Positions 57,601 through 62,802 of a stretch of 64,000 nt of DNA are shown here, piece after piece; within the stretch, counting starts at the first letter, position 1; each line of letters starts with the position of its first letter. The position numbers were made by a program, and so were the translations under genes. The stretch lies in assembly GCA_034440615.1 (NCBI GenBank), contig JAOTOM010004738.1, positions 248,001 through 312,000 of the forward strand. The letters are read 5' to 3'. A model generated the notes under the pieces. That model was not told the DNA's origin and did not search any database. It saw only the letters and a program-made list of their open reading frames with translations. This stretch comes from Ashinkailepas kermadecensis (lineage: Eukaryota; Arthropoda; Thecostraca; Neolepadidae).

Positions 57601-57804
57601 ATGTGGACTGATCCAGAGCCTTCTGAGGACGGCGTGCCGGGCGACAGTTGGGGGATGCAGTTGATCAGAATCTGCACCACCCACTTGACAATGTGGACAA
57701 ATGTGGACTGATCCAGAGCCTTCTGAGGACGGCGTGCCCGGCGACAGTTGGGGGATGCAGTTGATCAGAATCTGCACCACCCACTTGACACACGCACATG
57801 CCCG
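30560..57804 (+). CDS. NUP188 nucleoporin, N-terminal half (gene overview)
   Basis: NUP188 is a large alpha-solenoid scaffold protein of the nuclear pore inner ring that binds NUP93. Fifteen exons (30893-56064) encode, in order, the blocks known from animal NUP188: SLWSILSG near the N-terminus, YRGT/FRGT-type helix, QRHPYQ, HGPLLLAWLLVLH, QLNVLRYT, an SH3-like segment, SPPQPFVHHAAEVLALFAR, YLFHRHNPHLPTLAIRLLLR, and FPMSLLASF...TSQPGLLQRLI. All splice phases agree when exons are joined. With a candidate first exon and exon 17, about 960 residues are covered, versus roughly 1,750 in vertebrates. The C-terminal part must lie beyond 64000 or was lost. Introns are crowded with junction-derived minisatellites, MITEs and retroposons. 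The identification rests on recalled family similarity, not a search. Confidence 0.9.
30893..31103 (+). CDS. NUP188 exon 2
   Basis: Acceptor CTACAG before 30893, donor GTGAGT at 31104. Encodes NESLWSILSGTSVVYSDNIV then GCELRASKDKFSQGILYY and ends KIGKLI. The start matches the conserved ELWTILLG block of NUP188. Entry phase needs two upstream bases; exit phase 0. Confidence 0.85.
31380..32207. repeat. Acceptor-junction minisatellite before exon 3
   Basis: About ten units of 55-65 bp, each containing CCACGCAGGACGTGTCGGGA, interrupted by a SINE at 31829-31988. The unit copies the real acceptor and exon-3 start (CTCCGCAG/GACGTGTCCGAGCC at 32208). Every unit therefore carries an AG and an exon-start mimic. 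Confidence 0.85.
31829..31988 (+). mobile_element. tRNA-derived SINE in NUP188 intron 2
   Basis: Same family as 5937-6110: head GAGTGGTCTATGGGTAAG, B box GGTTCGAGTCTC, body GATTGGCGACGCTACGTGAC, tail AAAACCAATAACCACC. Inserted within the junction minisatellite, so it is younger than the array expansion at that point. Confidence 0.85.
32208..32426 (+). CDS. NUP188 exon 3
   Basis: 73 codons, phase 0 at both ends. Encodes DVSEPVAWELFCCYLVGEFR then GTHRSLVALLSSERHQQALL and ends QRHPYQ. Matches the LQCYLQEDYRGT...ERHPYR region of vertebrate NUP188. Donor GTGAGA at 32427. Confidence 0.92.
32922..33185 (+). CDS. NUP188 exon 4
   Basis: 88 codons, phase 0/0. Acceptor CCGGACCAG, donor GTCAGT at 33186. 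Encodes PLFAKYMEVLDVDGQLLSSL through APNWRHHEAL to LLQCLLTYREQCRV and QRLVTLFT. The last 20 bases seed the following minisatellite. Confidence 0.9.
33186..33930. repeat. Donor-junction minisatellite after exon 4
   Basis: About 27 units of 28 bp: ACTCGTCACCCTGCTCACG plus GTCAGTGGG. The first part copies the last bases of exon 4 (CGACTCGTCACCCTGTTTACG) and the second the donor GTCAGTGAG. Each unit thus holds an exon end with a usable-looking 5' splice site. Longer variants occur near the right end. Confidence 0.95.
33960..34240 (+). mobile_element. Possible tRNA-derived SINE of a second family
   Basis: CTCGGTGGCGCAGCCCGCTG resembles an A box and GGGTTTAAGTCTGACC a B box about 50 bp later, followed by a GC-rich body. 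Assignment rests on these two motifs only. Confidence 0.35.
34460..34599 (+). CDS. NUP188 exon 5
   Basis: Acceptor GTTCCAG, donor GTGAGC at 34600. Encodes RHSFGYSPAYAQLLTEQHQE then VCLLETVLFIHCLQLDMLAN ending KL plus two bases. Aligns with the EQGFGSRQ...VEGMDIESL region. Exit phase 2. Confidence 0.88.
34930..35118. repeat. Acceptor-junction triplication before exon 6
   Basis: Three ~70-bp units, each containing TGGTGTCTGCTGCAGCGGCT followed by GTGCCCCGGCCTCGGAGCAC. The last unit is the real acceptor with the first ~34 bases of exon 6 (35119). The intron thus holds two extra copies of acceptor plus exon start. Short GACAACTGCTACTGAACACT repeats precede it (34845-34940). Confidence 0.9.
35119..35365 (+). 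CDS. NUP188 exon 6
   Basis: Enters with one base (CG+C, Arg), exits phase 0 at AAG/GTGGGC. Encodes LTGGDNWRELDAALSSLGSR, EHGPLLLAWLLVLH, then QLNVLRYTRDMLADSEIFQN. Strong match to HHAPVLLAWALLRH and QLNVFQYLTR of vertebrate NUP188. Confidence 0.92.
35983..36090 (+). CDS. NUP188 exon 7
   Basis: 36 codons, phase 0/0, acceptor GCTTTCCAG, donor GTAAGT. Encodes TSMIGKIARTAVYHMMDLLL then LSFDATNLGDEKDLLT, equivalent to the CVYGLLSFVLTSLELHTLGN segment. Confidence 0.88.
36091..37869. other. NUP188 intron 7, non-repeat part
   Basis: AT-rich. Contains a short palindromic tract at 37120-37215 (GTAAACTCGAATTTACCGGG and GTAAACTCGAATTACCG). No coding signal. Confidence 0.45.
37870..38403. repeat. Acceptor-junction minisatellite before exon 8
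   Basis: Six nearly identical ~95-bp units, each with GATCTGGGGCTGCTGCAG followed by ATCTGCGCAGAGGTGCTGTG and GTGCCGCACCTGGCG. This is the genuine acceptor and first ~36 bases of exon 8, which follows as the last copy. ORFs of 249-267 codons on the minus strand are shadows of the array. Confidence 0.95.
38404..38574 (+). CDS. NUP188 exon 8
   Basis: 57 codons, phase 0/0, donor GTGCGG. Encodes ICAEVLCVPHLAADFWTADS, GLRLLLDDVTARFPADAAPL, LELCAALVQAGGGSLTQ. Matches ACEVLADPSLPELFWG and FPHLLSPLLQLLRAL of vertebrate NUP188. Confidence 0.92.
38575..40295. other. NUP188 intron 8
   Basis: No array. 38700-38780 has repeated AGCATTACACTCATT/AATGCTCAATGAGC words. An ORF at 39617-39811 is unrecognised. 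A short A/T-rich palindrome GATTTTAAATC lies near 39880. Confidence 0.4.
40296..40556 (+). CDS. NUP188 exon 9 (SH3-like segment)
   Basis: 87 codons, phase 0/0. Acceptor GGGCCAG, donor GTGACC (weak, so the 3' edge is less certain). Encodes VVQYLQLLPSYTEPAAAVPG, GGELWRLHEARRPEQRQPDL, GTEGRLLPTPGHLVCWRAAH, SGWQQALLFLDQLQSE. Aligns with DGTLWRRQ, GTVGQVM and LVRWEYSYSSWTLF, the SH3-like insertion of NUP188. Confidence 0.9.
40777..40826 (+). mobile_element. 50-bp hairpin retroposon with a perfect 15-bp TSD
   Basis: Insert GGCGCGAATGATCAACTCTG...AGCGCC with an AAAATAACAAA tail lies between identical TTATCGTAGCATATG copies (40762-40776 and 40827-40841). The arms GGCGC/GCGCC and GATC/GGTC can pair. 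Confidence 0.85.
40913..40943. other. Perfect short palindrome with TACATG loop
   Basis: ATCTAATATTGT, then TACATG, then ACAATATTAGAT: twelve paired bases each side. The next hairpin (40974-41015) has a GTTACAT loop. Confidence 0.7.
40974..41045 (+). mobile_element. Hairpin retroposon copy with extended stem
   Basis: GTATCGACTGCATGGTC and GACCAATGCAGTCGATAC pair across a 7-base loop; GCCCTGAAGCCCAATTAAC and CATACTAAC follow as tail. Its right half is the standard module; the left half has been converted to its complement. Confidence 0.6.
41123..41274 (+). CDS. NUP188 exon 10
   Basis: Acceptor CACCCTCAG, donor GTGAGA at 41275. Encodes GQLGEQHVQPETAERAGAVA, RLVRAALEAGSPELARRLRA, HVDLMVPIME and two bases of Arg. 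Equivalent to VKPIIDLVHKVIST...LPITSRIYMLLQR. Exit phase 2. Confidence 0.85.
41520..41875. repeat. ~82-bp tandem repeat in NUP188 intron 10
   Basis: Four to five units with GTGTCGTGTGGTCGAGGACT, ATCCCCTGTGCTGGACCGTT and GTGTCGACACAGAGCTGTTG. A diverged remnant lies at 42805-42935. No obvious copy of the flanking splice junctions. Confidence 0.85.
42000..43244. other. NUP188 intron 10, middle part
   Basis: GC-rich to 42750, then a diverged remnant of the 82-bp repeat and AT-rich sequence. No exon with NUP188 similarity was found. Confidence 0.4.
43245..43775. repeat. ~29-bp minisatellite in NUP188 intron 10
   Basis: Around eighteen irregular units of TAATGCTCCTGTGCTGTGCT plus GTCTGGGGA. Ends about 115 bp before exon 11. 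The unit shows no clear copy of either junction. Confidence 0.85.
43890..44003 (+). CDS. NUP188 exon 11
   Basis: Acceptor CCGCCGCAG supplies one base to complete Arg. Encodes HYRWGSPPQPFVHHAAEVLA then LFARVEPDYVWEHMDRN. Matches TTVISPPVDVIASCVNCLTV and ARNPAKVWTDLRHT. Donor GTGAGT, exit phase 2. Confidence 0.9.
44400..44547 (+). CDS. NUP188 exon 12
   Basis: Acceptor CTGTTTCAG, one base completes Arg. Encodes LLPRGGAGDDLVQSVMAGRL, GEMIEAHECVVRRYPLTGAF, LHLLYNTIQ. Matches the NLLMNSEQPQGEYGVTIAFL region. Donor GTGGGG at 44548, phase 0. Confidence 0.9.
44548..45110. repeat. 22-bp donor-junction minisatellite after exon 12
   Basis: About twenty-five units of ACAACACTATGCAG plus ATGAGGTC. The exon-12 end plus donor reads ACAACACCATACAG plus GTGGGGTC: 14 bases of exon and 8 of intron, the same length and nearly the same sequence. 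Many central units have AT in place of the donor GT; flanking ones keep GTGAGGTC. Confidence 0.92.
45111..46560. other. NUP188 intron 12, non-array part
   Basis: Contains the short retroposon at 45593-45647. ORFs at 45375-46012 and 46141-46341 are unrecognised. Irregular CCCCGACCATGACCC words from 46380 lead into the next array. Confidence 0.4.
45593..45647 (+). mobile_element. 55-bp hairpin retroposon with a 15-bp TSD
   Basis: GGGCGCAAAATGACC...GACGCGCCC, then AAAGCACAAATCCACCACCAC. Flanked by CATAAGCGGACCGAT (45578-45592) and CATAAGCGGAACGAT (45648-45662), one mismatch. Confidence 0.85.
46590..49426. repeat. Large acceptor-junction minisatellite before exon 13
   Basis: Roughly 45-50 units of about 54-60 bp, each with CCCTGTCTCCACAG followed by TCTGAGCGGACTGCCCTG. 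The genuine acceptor and start of exon 13 read GTCTCCACAG/TCTGAGCCGGAGTCTGAG and CGGGCCGCGCTGG. Longer units near both ends keep the fuller exon copy (TCTGAGCCGGAGTCTGAGCG). Each unit has a polypyrimidine-like stretch and CAG. Confidence 0.96.
49427..49673 (+). CDS. NUP188 exon 13
   Basis: Encodes SEPESERAALAPAVAFVLRD, VFPAHVRWQYARRGDQTAVG, GACLRLFHALLTLERPGPLR and ends SLVVH plus one base. Matches PCVMFVLKEMLPSYHKWRYN...ILELIHAILN. Because about 50 acceptor copies precede it, the exact start in mRNA is ambiguous; the copy joined to the intact exon is chosen. Donor GTACGG. Confidence 0.9.
50040..50090 (+). mobile_element. 51-bp hairpin retroposon with TSD
   Basis: GGGCGCTATATAACC...GATGCGCCCC, tail AAAACCCTAATAACTAA. 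CTATGGTTGGG flanks both sides (from 50025 and from 50091). Confidence 0.8.
50210..50850. repeat. ~60-bp tandem repeat before exon 14
   Basis: Eleven units: CTGCGCCACTGCCGCACGGA, GCGGTGACCGGCTGCTCGAC, ACTCGCGCGACCGCCACAC. The GCCGCACGGAGCGGTG part resembles the exon-14 acceptor (GCCGCAG/GAGAGGCG), so it could also be junction-derived, but this is weaker than in other introns. Minus-strand ORFs up to 336 codons are shadows. Confidence 0.92.
50860..50916 (+). mobile_element. Hairpin retroposon copy
   Basis: GGGTGCTGCGTGACC...GACGCGCCCC, tail CTCCAATAACCAACCAACC. TSD uncertain. It lies about 20 bp before the exon-14 acceptor. Confidence 0.65.
50937..51042 (+). CDS. NUP188 exon 14
   Basis: Acceptor GTGCCGCAG; two bases complete Gly. 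Encodes EARIVMLLEEQTHWDTGAGL then EFIRLIQVALSVLN and two bases. Matches the MVMAAQ...LIKTVKLAFSVTNN region. Donor GTGATG. Confidence 0.85.
51123..51702 (-). mobile_element. hAT-type MITE, copy 5, in NUP188 intron 14
   Basis: Starts CAGTGTTAATATAATGG and ends AATTTGTCACTG. TCTGTCGG (51115-51122) and TCTGTGGG (51703-51710) form a TSD matching at 7 of 8. About 100 bp longer than copy 3. Confidence 0.85.
51703..52511. other. NUP188 intron 14, right part
   Basis: Three imperfect repeats containing CGGTCCAGTTTTGTCGTGCG or GGTCCGGTTTTGTTGTACGC lie at 51800-52060. No coding signal. Confidence 0.45.
52512..52701 (+). CDS. NUP188 exon 15
   Basis: Acceptor CCCGGCAG; one base completes Arg. Encodes LLVLRCRPAGPDPAGSLLEQ, LLASQPAGRHQLRPVLAVAQ, YLFHRHNPHLPTLAIRLLLR, LAK. 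Strong match to VLAKYIYHKHDPALPRLAIQ and LLKRLAT. Donor GTAGGC, phase 0. Two diverged copies of the exon end (CTGCTGCTGCGGCTGG) follow at about 52740-52830. Confidence 0.93.
52702..54059. other. NUP188 intron 15, left part
   Basis: AT-rich. A 112-codon minus-strand ORF (53699-54037) was not recognised. No other exon-like signal. Confidence 0.4.
54060..54097 (+). mobile_element. 38-bp hairpin retroposon fragment with TSD
   Basis: CTATATGATCAACATGGTCG and ACGCGCCCTAAAGCCCAA, flanked by ATAGCTTTAAAACG (54046-54059) and ATAGCTTGAAAACG (54098-54111). The first stem arm is missing. Confidence 0.8.
54315..54353 (+). mobile_element. 39-bp hairpin retroposon fragment with TSD
   Basis: CAATATGATCAACATGGTCG and ATGCGCCCTAAAGCTCACA between TTTGGCAAATTTG (54302-54314) and TTTGGAAAATTTG (54354-54366). 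Confidence 0.8.
54674..55132. mobile_element. Foldback element with ~67-bp arms
   Basis: The left arm CGTAGCAATGACGTCACATA...GAGAACCATAC (54674-54740) is mirrored at 55066-55132. The interior holds a smaller palindrome, CAGCAATGGCT/AGCCATTGCTG (54752-54775). A CCTAACCTAACG tract lies just left (54560-54585). TSDs were not resolved. Probably a MITE. Confidence 0.7.
55775..55835 (+). mobile_element. Hairpin retroposon with longest regular tail
   Basis: GGGCGCGAATGATCAATTCT, then AGCGCCCTAAAGCCCAAATA and four ACTA units. No clear TSD. It is nearly identical to the 40777 copy over the hairpin. Confidence 0.75.
55893..56064 (+). CDS. NUP188 exon 16
   Basis: Acceptor GACGGTGCAG, phase 0. Encodes VFPMSLLASFGQDSDVICSV, ILTRLRSETEDVNLKVAVLD, FIATCVTSQPGLLQRLI and one base. 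Strong match to APMSVYACLGND, LTRLQSKIEDMRIKVMILEF and TQPGL of vertebrate NUP188. Donor GTCAGT. Confidence 0.93.
56065..56400. repeat. Donor-junction minisatellite after exon 16
   Basis: About twelve units of ~29 bp: GAGCGATGTCATTG plus GTCAGTCTGGCCTGG. The exon end plus donor is GCAGCGACTCATCG/GTCAGTCTGGTCTGG. The donor GTCAGT is conserved in most units. Confidence 0.9.
56401..57414. other. NUP188 intron 16, middle part
   Basis: Short GGATAGCTGTTATTAA repeats at 56645-56740. No exon signal recognised. Confidence 0.45.
57405..57716. repeat. 100-bp tandem repeat spanning an acceptor-like site
   Basis: Three full 100-bp units and a fourth partial one, each containing GTGGACTGATCCAG followed by AGCCTTCTGAGGACGGCGTG. 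If exon 17 is real, this is another acceptor-plus-exon-start array. Confidence 0.9.
57717..57804 (+). CDS. NUP188 candidate exon 17
   Basis: After CTGATCCAG, two bases complete the codon left by exon 16 (G+AG, Glu). It reads PSEDGVPGDSWGMQLIRICT and THLTHAHA to a donor-like CG/GTGAAT. The DG...SxGM...C pattern is where vertebrate NUP188 has KDGSDGS...LGMWSCLHAV. Phase and position fit; similarity is modest and four repeat copies could each serve. Confidence 0.4.
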
Positions 57805-58541
57805 GTGAATAGTTCGGCATGGCATGGCCATTCTGTGCACTGATCGAATAGTATCAACACACTGCATCAATACCTTCTCATTGATGCTCAGATAGATAGT
57901 AAATTAACCGTCATATATTGTGCTTTGATTCATCACTGTAGTGTAATTATGAACGTGCGCACAATGGAAATACACGTGTTCAGTCATCCCATTGGAGGTC
58001 CATCCGGGGTTTTCGTTTCCTTTTCGCTCTTTGCAAGGCTGCTTAAGCCAAATATTTTGGTGAGTGCACCGTACGACAGACATGCGCGCCTTGAAAACTT
58101 AAAAAAAAAAAAATCTAACTATGTAAGTAAATATTGCACGAGATACTAAAATGTGCCATGCAGCATTTATATCCATCTATTGTTCATGTTGGTAAATTCC
58201 TAACTTTTTGTGGCCATAGCCTCATCTATATGCTATTTGTTCAGTAATCTGGGCTATATTTAAGTGCCTTACCTCCTGTTCCCCAAATTTGGCGCTCCAA
58301 TCCATCAGAAACCGAACACAAGTGATGGCCGGACCTTGTGTGCTTGTGATCGAACCACTCTCACTTATTTGCACAAAATCAGTGATCCTCAGCCAGTGGT
58401 TCGCATCTGGCCCGGTATGACTTGGAACCAACATGTGAAATGCTGAGGACGAACGCATCACCCGCTTGACATGACTGGAACCGAACCTATATAACGTATT
58501 CGCCAGCTCCAGGGTTGAATTTGTATTTACGAATCCTGGAT
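57805..58541. other. Non-coding stretch
   Basis: AT-rich, with an A12 run near 58100. No NUP188 exon was recognised here or further right. Confidence 0.4.
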
Positions 58542-58835
<294 letters not shown>

Positions 58836-59283
58836 ATCAGGGATCTGCAAGTGATGATTTCCGAGCCATTCAATTCGGGGTCTCCGAATTATCCCCTCCA
58901 AATCGGAGGGGATAGTTTTCTTTCGCTTTTCACCTCGGAAACATTGTATTTCCATGCTTTGTGTTGTCTAATGTATATTCATCATCTAGGTCATGTGATT
59001 ATGAATAACAACTATTTAAAAATATCCACTTGTGGAGAATACGCCCCAGTTTTCTGTCTTCCTTCTTCCTGTCTATGTAGTCTGCTATTACCGGAATGGA
59101 AATCCGGTTTCAGGAACCCACTCTCATGGCATTTGTATTAAATAGCATCAAGTTTCCACCATTTCATCGTCAAACATCCACATTCAACCTTCCAGCAAGA
59201 AAAAGGAGATAACAGTTTTCGGGACAGATCAGTGTTCTGGACGACAGTCATCCAGGACAACGTTGATATTCCGGCGATAGTTG

Positions 59284-59440
59284 GGGTCGCGGTAGCTCAG
59301 TAGGTAGGGCGTTGGACTCTTGATCGTAAGATCGTGGGACGAATCATACAACCGGTGAGATTACCGAGTCCTTCCGCGATCAGTTGATGTGAGAAGTCGG
59401 CGACGCTATATGACCGGGCAGATGAATGCGCCGTACAAGA
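59284..59440 (+). mobile_element. tRNA-derived SINE with a different head
   Basis: Head GCGGTAGCTCAGTAGGTAGG and GCGTTGGACTCTTGATCGTA resembles an elongator tRNA (Lys/Ile-like), with a degraded B box (GTGGGACGAATC). The body GTGAGAAGTCGGCGACGCTA and hairpin end resemble the 5937 and 31829 SINEs. Not a functional tRNA gene: the T arm is broken. Confidence 0.7.
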
Positions 59441-59532
59441 AGCGATTATTATTCTTCCAGCAAAGACCAGTATTGACAATGCTGGTCATCGCTGGACCAG
59501 CCGTGGATTTTCACCGGTCGTTCCGCACTGCT

Positions 59533-61104
59533 CTACCAGCCATCGTCGAGACGATGGGCTTCCACCAGCGACAGCCGGCGTTTGTGCGGCATGGCCTCTC
59601 GCCTCTGCGGCGGTGCCGACCCGGACGACCGCCGCTCGCCGCCGTCTCGCTCGGGACGGACGCGCCAACTCCAGGGCGTGCCCGTCAGCAGCCGCAGCAC
59701 CTGGTATCCGGTGGCGGCCGCCATCATCAGGATCTCGATGTAGCTAACAATGCTGATGCCGAGGAAGAAGCCGGCCAGCCCGCCGGCGTCCATGGCCCAC
59801 TCGCTGAGCGTGGGCACGGTGGCGGTGACGCGCGTAAAGGTCAGCTGGTGGTAGAAGACGAAGACGGCGCCGCTGTCGGTGGCCGGCAGCGGCTCGTGCG
59901 TGGCTGTCACGCGAATCGTGTCGGCCACGCACGGCGGCCGGCAGTAGGCCTGCGAGTCGCTCAGGTTCAGCACCCGGTCCACCAGCTCGTTGCTCCAGGA
60001 GATCGTCTTGCGCGGCGAGCAGACGGGCTCGTCCCAACCGGCGCCGCGCGCCAGCACGTCCATGCCCAGATGGCGGCAGCCGGCCTCGGCCGCGAACAGC
60101 CGGCGCAGCTCGTGTACCATGCAGCCGCCGCCGGCGACCTGGGGCATGGCGCGCCGGCCGGCCGCCTCCAACGGCGCCGACTGGCAGCTCGGCTGGCCGC
60201 CCAGCAGCGGCGTGAATATGGCCCGCTCGTCGCTCTCCTCCTTCCACACCTGCAGGTGGATGGCGGCGCCGGGCGTCACGACCACGCCGTGGTTCATGAT
60301 GGCCAGCGCCGGCGGCGTGTAGTGGTTGGTGACGACGATGCGCGCGGCGCCGACGTAGGCCGCCGACGGGCCGACGTCGCTCATCGGCGCGCGGTCGGCG
60401 GCCAGCGAGCGCAGGTGCATCCACACGCCGAACCAGACGCCGGCGAAGCGCTGCCGAATGTCAACGCCGTGCGTGGTCCAGCAGCGGCCCAGCACCGTGT
60501 AGACGGGCCGCAGCAGGCGGCGGCAGCACTTGGCGCCGTCGTCCTGCCGCAGGCCCGTGCCGCAGCTGGCCACCAGCTCCTCGCAGGACGGCGACAGCGC
60601 GTCCAGCAGCTGGCGCGCGCTCAGCCCGCTCCGGTTCAGCAGCTGCTCGTGCTCCTCCTGCAGCCGGTCAAGCTCAAGCTCACGCCGCACATGCCGAGGA
60701 CTGCTGTTGTGGCCGTTGTCGCCCGCATGGCGCAGCTGCTGGATGGCGTTGAAGGTGTTGGAGAGGTAGTCGGCCAGCTCGGCGGACACGTTGAGCCGCT
60801 GCGTGCGCCGGCGGCTGAAGAGGATGTCGGCGCACACGGTGACGGCGGGTAGCGGCAGACTGACGCGGCGCTGCACGGTGACCGCCGAGCTGACGCGGCG
60901 CAGCACCAGTGACTCCTGCGTCAGCCGCGCCAGACTGTAGAGCAGCATCGTGGCCAGCGCCAGCGTCAGCACGCCCCACAGCAGCCGCCAGCCGCGCCAG
61001 CCCGGGTGTTGCAGCCGCGACACGCCGTGCACGGTCGTGTCGGCCGCGAAGTTGGCGAACTGCTGCGCCAGCCGCTGGCGCACGCCGGACCGGTCGGGCG
61101 TCAT
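59533..61104 (-). CDS. DEG/ENaC (pickpocket-like) sodium channel subunit, uninterrupted ORF
   Basis: 523 codons from ATG 61104; the open frame extends 11 codons further to a GTG after CCGTGACCCAG, a possible splice acceptor. The channel family forms trimeric amiloride-type cation channels in the plasma membrane. Visible hallmarks: HG at 26-27 before the membrane (gating motif region); TM1 about 41-62; LPAVTVC at 85-91, the post-TM1 signature; a large Cys-containing extracellular domain (SCEELVASCG, CCRRLL, GGCMVHE, YCRPPCVADT); and TM2 GGLAGFFLGISIVSYIEI (about 441-458), with GIS as the G-x-S selectivity filter and SxxE after it. The basic C-tail is RRLSLVEAHRLDDGW. No introns interrupt it. 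Neighbouring NUP188 is on the other strand and probably spans it. The plus-strand 487-codon ORF is its antisense shadow. Ligand or stimulus unknown. Confidence 0.9.
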   Translation of the reverse strand: MTPDRSGVRQRLAQQFANFAADTTVHGVSRLQHPGWRGWRLLWGVLTLALATMLLYSLARLTQESLVLRRVSSAVTVQRRVSLPLPAVTVCADILFSRRRTQRLNVSAELADYLSNTFNAIQQLRHAGDNGHNSSPRHVRRELELDRLQEEHEQLLNRSGLSARQLLDALSPSCEELVASCGTGLRQDDGAKCCRRLLRPVYTVLGRCWTTHGVDIRQRFAGVWFGVWMHLRSLAADRAPMSDVGPSAAYVGAARIVVTNHYTPPALAIMNHGVVVTPGAAIHLQVWKEESDERAIFTPLLGGQPSCQSAPLEAAGRRAMPQVAGGGCMVHELRRLFAAEAGCRHLGMDVLARGAGWDEPVCSPRKTISWSNELVDRVLNLSDSQAYCRPPCVADTIRVTATHEPLPATDSGAVFVFYHQLTFTRVTATVPTLSEWAMDAGGLAGFFLGISIVSYIEILMMAAATGYQVLRLLTGTPWSWRVRPERDGGERRSSGSAPPQRREAMPHKRRLSLVEAHRLDDGW

Positions 61105-61137
61105 CGCGCGGCACCCGTCCGGCTCCTCCTGGGTCAC

Positions 61138-62454
61138 GGTGCGAAGATCAGGTCGCCAGTCTGGGCTCGGTCAGTGACGGCTCGCCGGCCGAGGTGACTT
61201 TTGGGTGCGCGTAAATTAGAGGGATGGCTTGCTGCGCGGCACTTGCGAAAGGTCGAGTCGATCACCCAGAGCAGCTGTGTGTGAATCTGGCGGACCGTGC
61301 AATGCCCGGGAACGGAAGCGACACGGGTGCGACCTATTGGCGCCAGGCTCCGACTGCACCTGGACGCGCCCGACTCGTCGCCTAGCAACAATGTGCACAG
61401 AAAGTATTGTCCACGTGTGTGTTTTAATGAAACACCAATCCACTCGCACTCGTTTCACTTGTTAGCACTGGCGCATTATCCGTTGTAGGGTGTTTGACTC
61501 CGACGGTCCGACGTGCGCATTTCCTGCTTTCTTTTCGACCATGCGAACAAATATCACTACTCAAAGGGAATTCCGTTAATGCTGATGAAATGCAGTCACG
61601 CATGTATTGTCAGCACCAAATGTACTGACGATGTCACTACAACGAACATCGACCTTTCTACAGCACGACGTGAATGCAAACAGACCGCGCGGCAGCCGGC
61701 CTATGTCATTTGCGCCGCGAATTCCTCATTGTGCTCACCAATGGCAAATATTGTGCTAGAGCCACCTAGTTCCCAGTCCATAAGCCAGTCGGGGCCCAAG
61801 TGATGGACGCGCCCTAAAGCACGAATTCACCGCCAACACCGAGTTCATTAGCTGTTATCCGTGACATTTAAAACACAACAAGCGTCTTTGCAATCCCATG
61901 ATAGACCAGCAGCGCGTAATGCGGGTGACATGTTTCACATTAGCTGACGAAGCAATAGCAAACAAATGATCAAAAGCAAACGCGTTTTGGTCTCGTTCCA
62001 TACAAATTGGACGCCGTCGTTTAAGCATTTGCGTTGCAGTCGCTTCTTAAAACCAATGCGGCAACGCCGATTGCTTTAGTGTACCTATCACTGAGACGAT
62101 GACGGTGGACTGTGGACGGAGCGTCTTCAACTGGTGTTGGCAGGTGAGGTTTTGTAATGTAAATCGCTCGTTCAAGCTTAATTCGTCAAACTCGGGGTAT
62201 TTCTCGTGCTGACGATAACATGTTTGTTGAAGCTGTGGGCGTTGTGTGATGCCAATGCTGTAGATGCTCGCTCAACCACAAGTGTGCCACCAAGGTGTTC
62301 CGACTTGGCCCGCGCGGTGTGGCAGAGCCTCCCACCACTGGGAGTGGTAGGAGGAGGGTGGTCAGTTTGGCATCTCGCTCCCTACGTTTGCTCCGAGCCA
62401 GGTAGAGATACGCCAAACGGCATGGTGTACCCGCACCCTTGTACTTTTGGAGTT
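61138..62454. other. 5' flank of the channel gene
   Basis: No promoter motif could be placed. 61792-61835 holds a truncated hairpin-retroposon end. 61840-62440 is mixed sequence without a recognised gene. Confidence 0.4.
61792..61835 (+). mobile_element. Truncated hairpin-retroposon end
   Basis: GATGGACGCGCCCTAAAGCA plus CGAATTCACC: the right stem arm and tail only. No TSD found. Confidence 0.5.
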
Positions 62455-62802
62455 ATTTGTAACATTTGTATCCACCTCTGTTAGTTGACTTTCTAGATCA
62501 GGTGGAACAGGTCATCGTCTCGGTGCAGTCATTTACCCTCTCTTCGCCGTAGTTTTTGGACTCTGGTGGTCGTGAAGCAAATGCGATTTCGTCCTACAAT
62601 TTTGATGTTCTGCAAACTGAGCAGTGAATCCTGACCCTGATCTGTGCAAAGGTCCAGATCGTTGATCAGAAGTTAAACTACCTGGGAATGCTGGATGAAA
62701 TGTTCAAGCTAACGATTCCCGAAGCAGATTGTTTTCAAGAAGAGATAATGAGCATCACCAAAGCAAGGTCAAATGTTCGCGCTTTGATAGTTCCTCTTTA
62801 AC
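62455..62802 (+). pseudogene. Decayed coding-like stretch, unrecognised
   Basis: Several linked open segments read like protein: YPPLLVDFLDQVEQVIVSVQ, FLDSGGREANAISSYNFDVL, then VQIVDQKLNYLGMLDEMFKL and TIPEADCFQEEIMSITKARS ending at a TAA near 62802. Stops separate the first segments. It could be a decayed transposon protein or an exon of an unknown gene. No family was recognised. Confidence 0.3.

Noticed and set aside
59284..59360. Functional tRNA gene
   Set aside because: The head resembles a tRNA, but the T-arm/B box is degraded and a SINE body follows. The same reasoning applies to 5937-6110 and 31829-31988.
59389..60852. 487-codon plus-strand ORF
   Set aside because: Antisense shadow of the ENaC-type channel. 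Its composition is low-complexity Ala/Arg/Gly/His with no domain.
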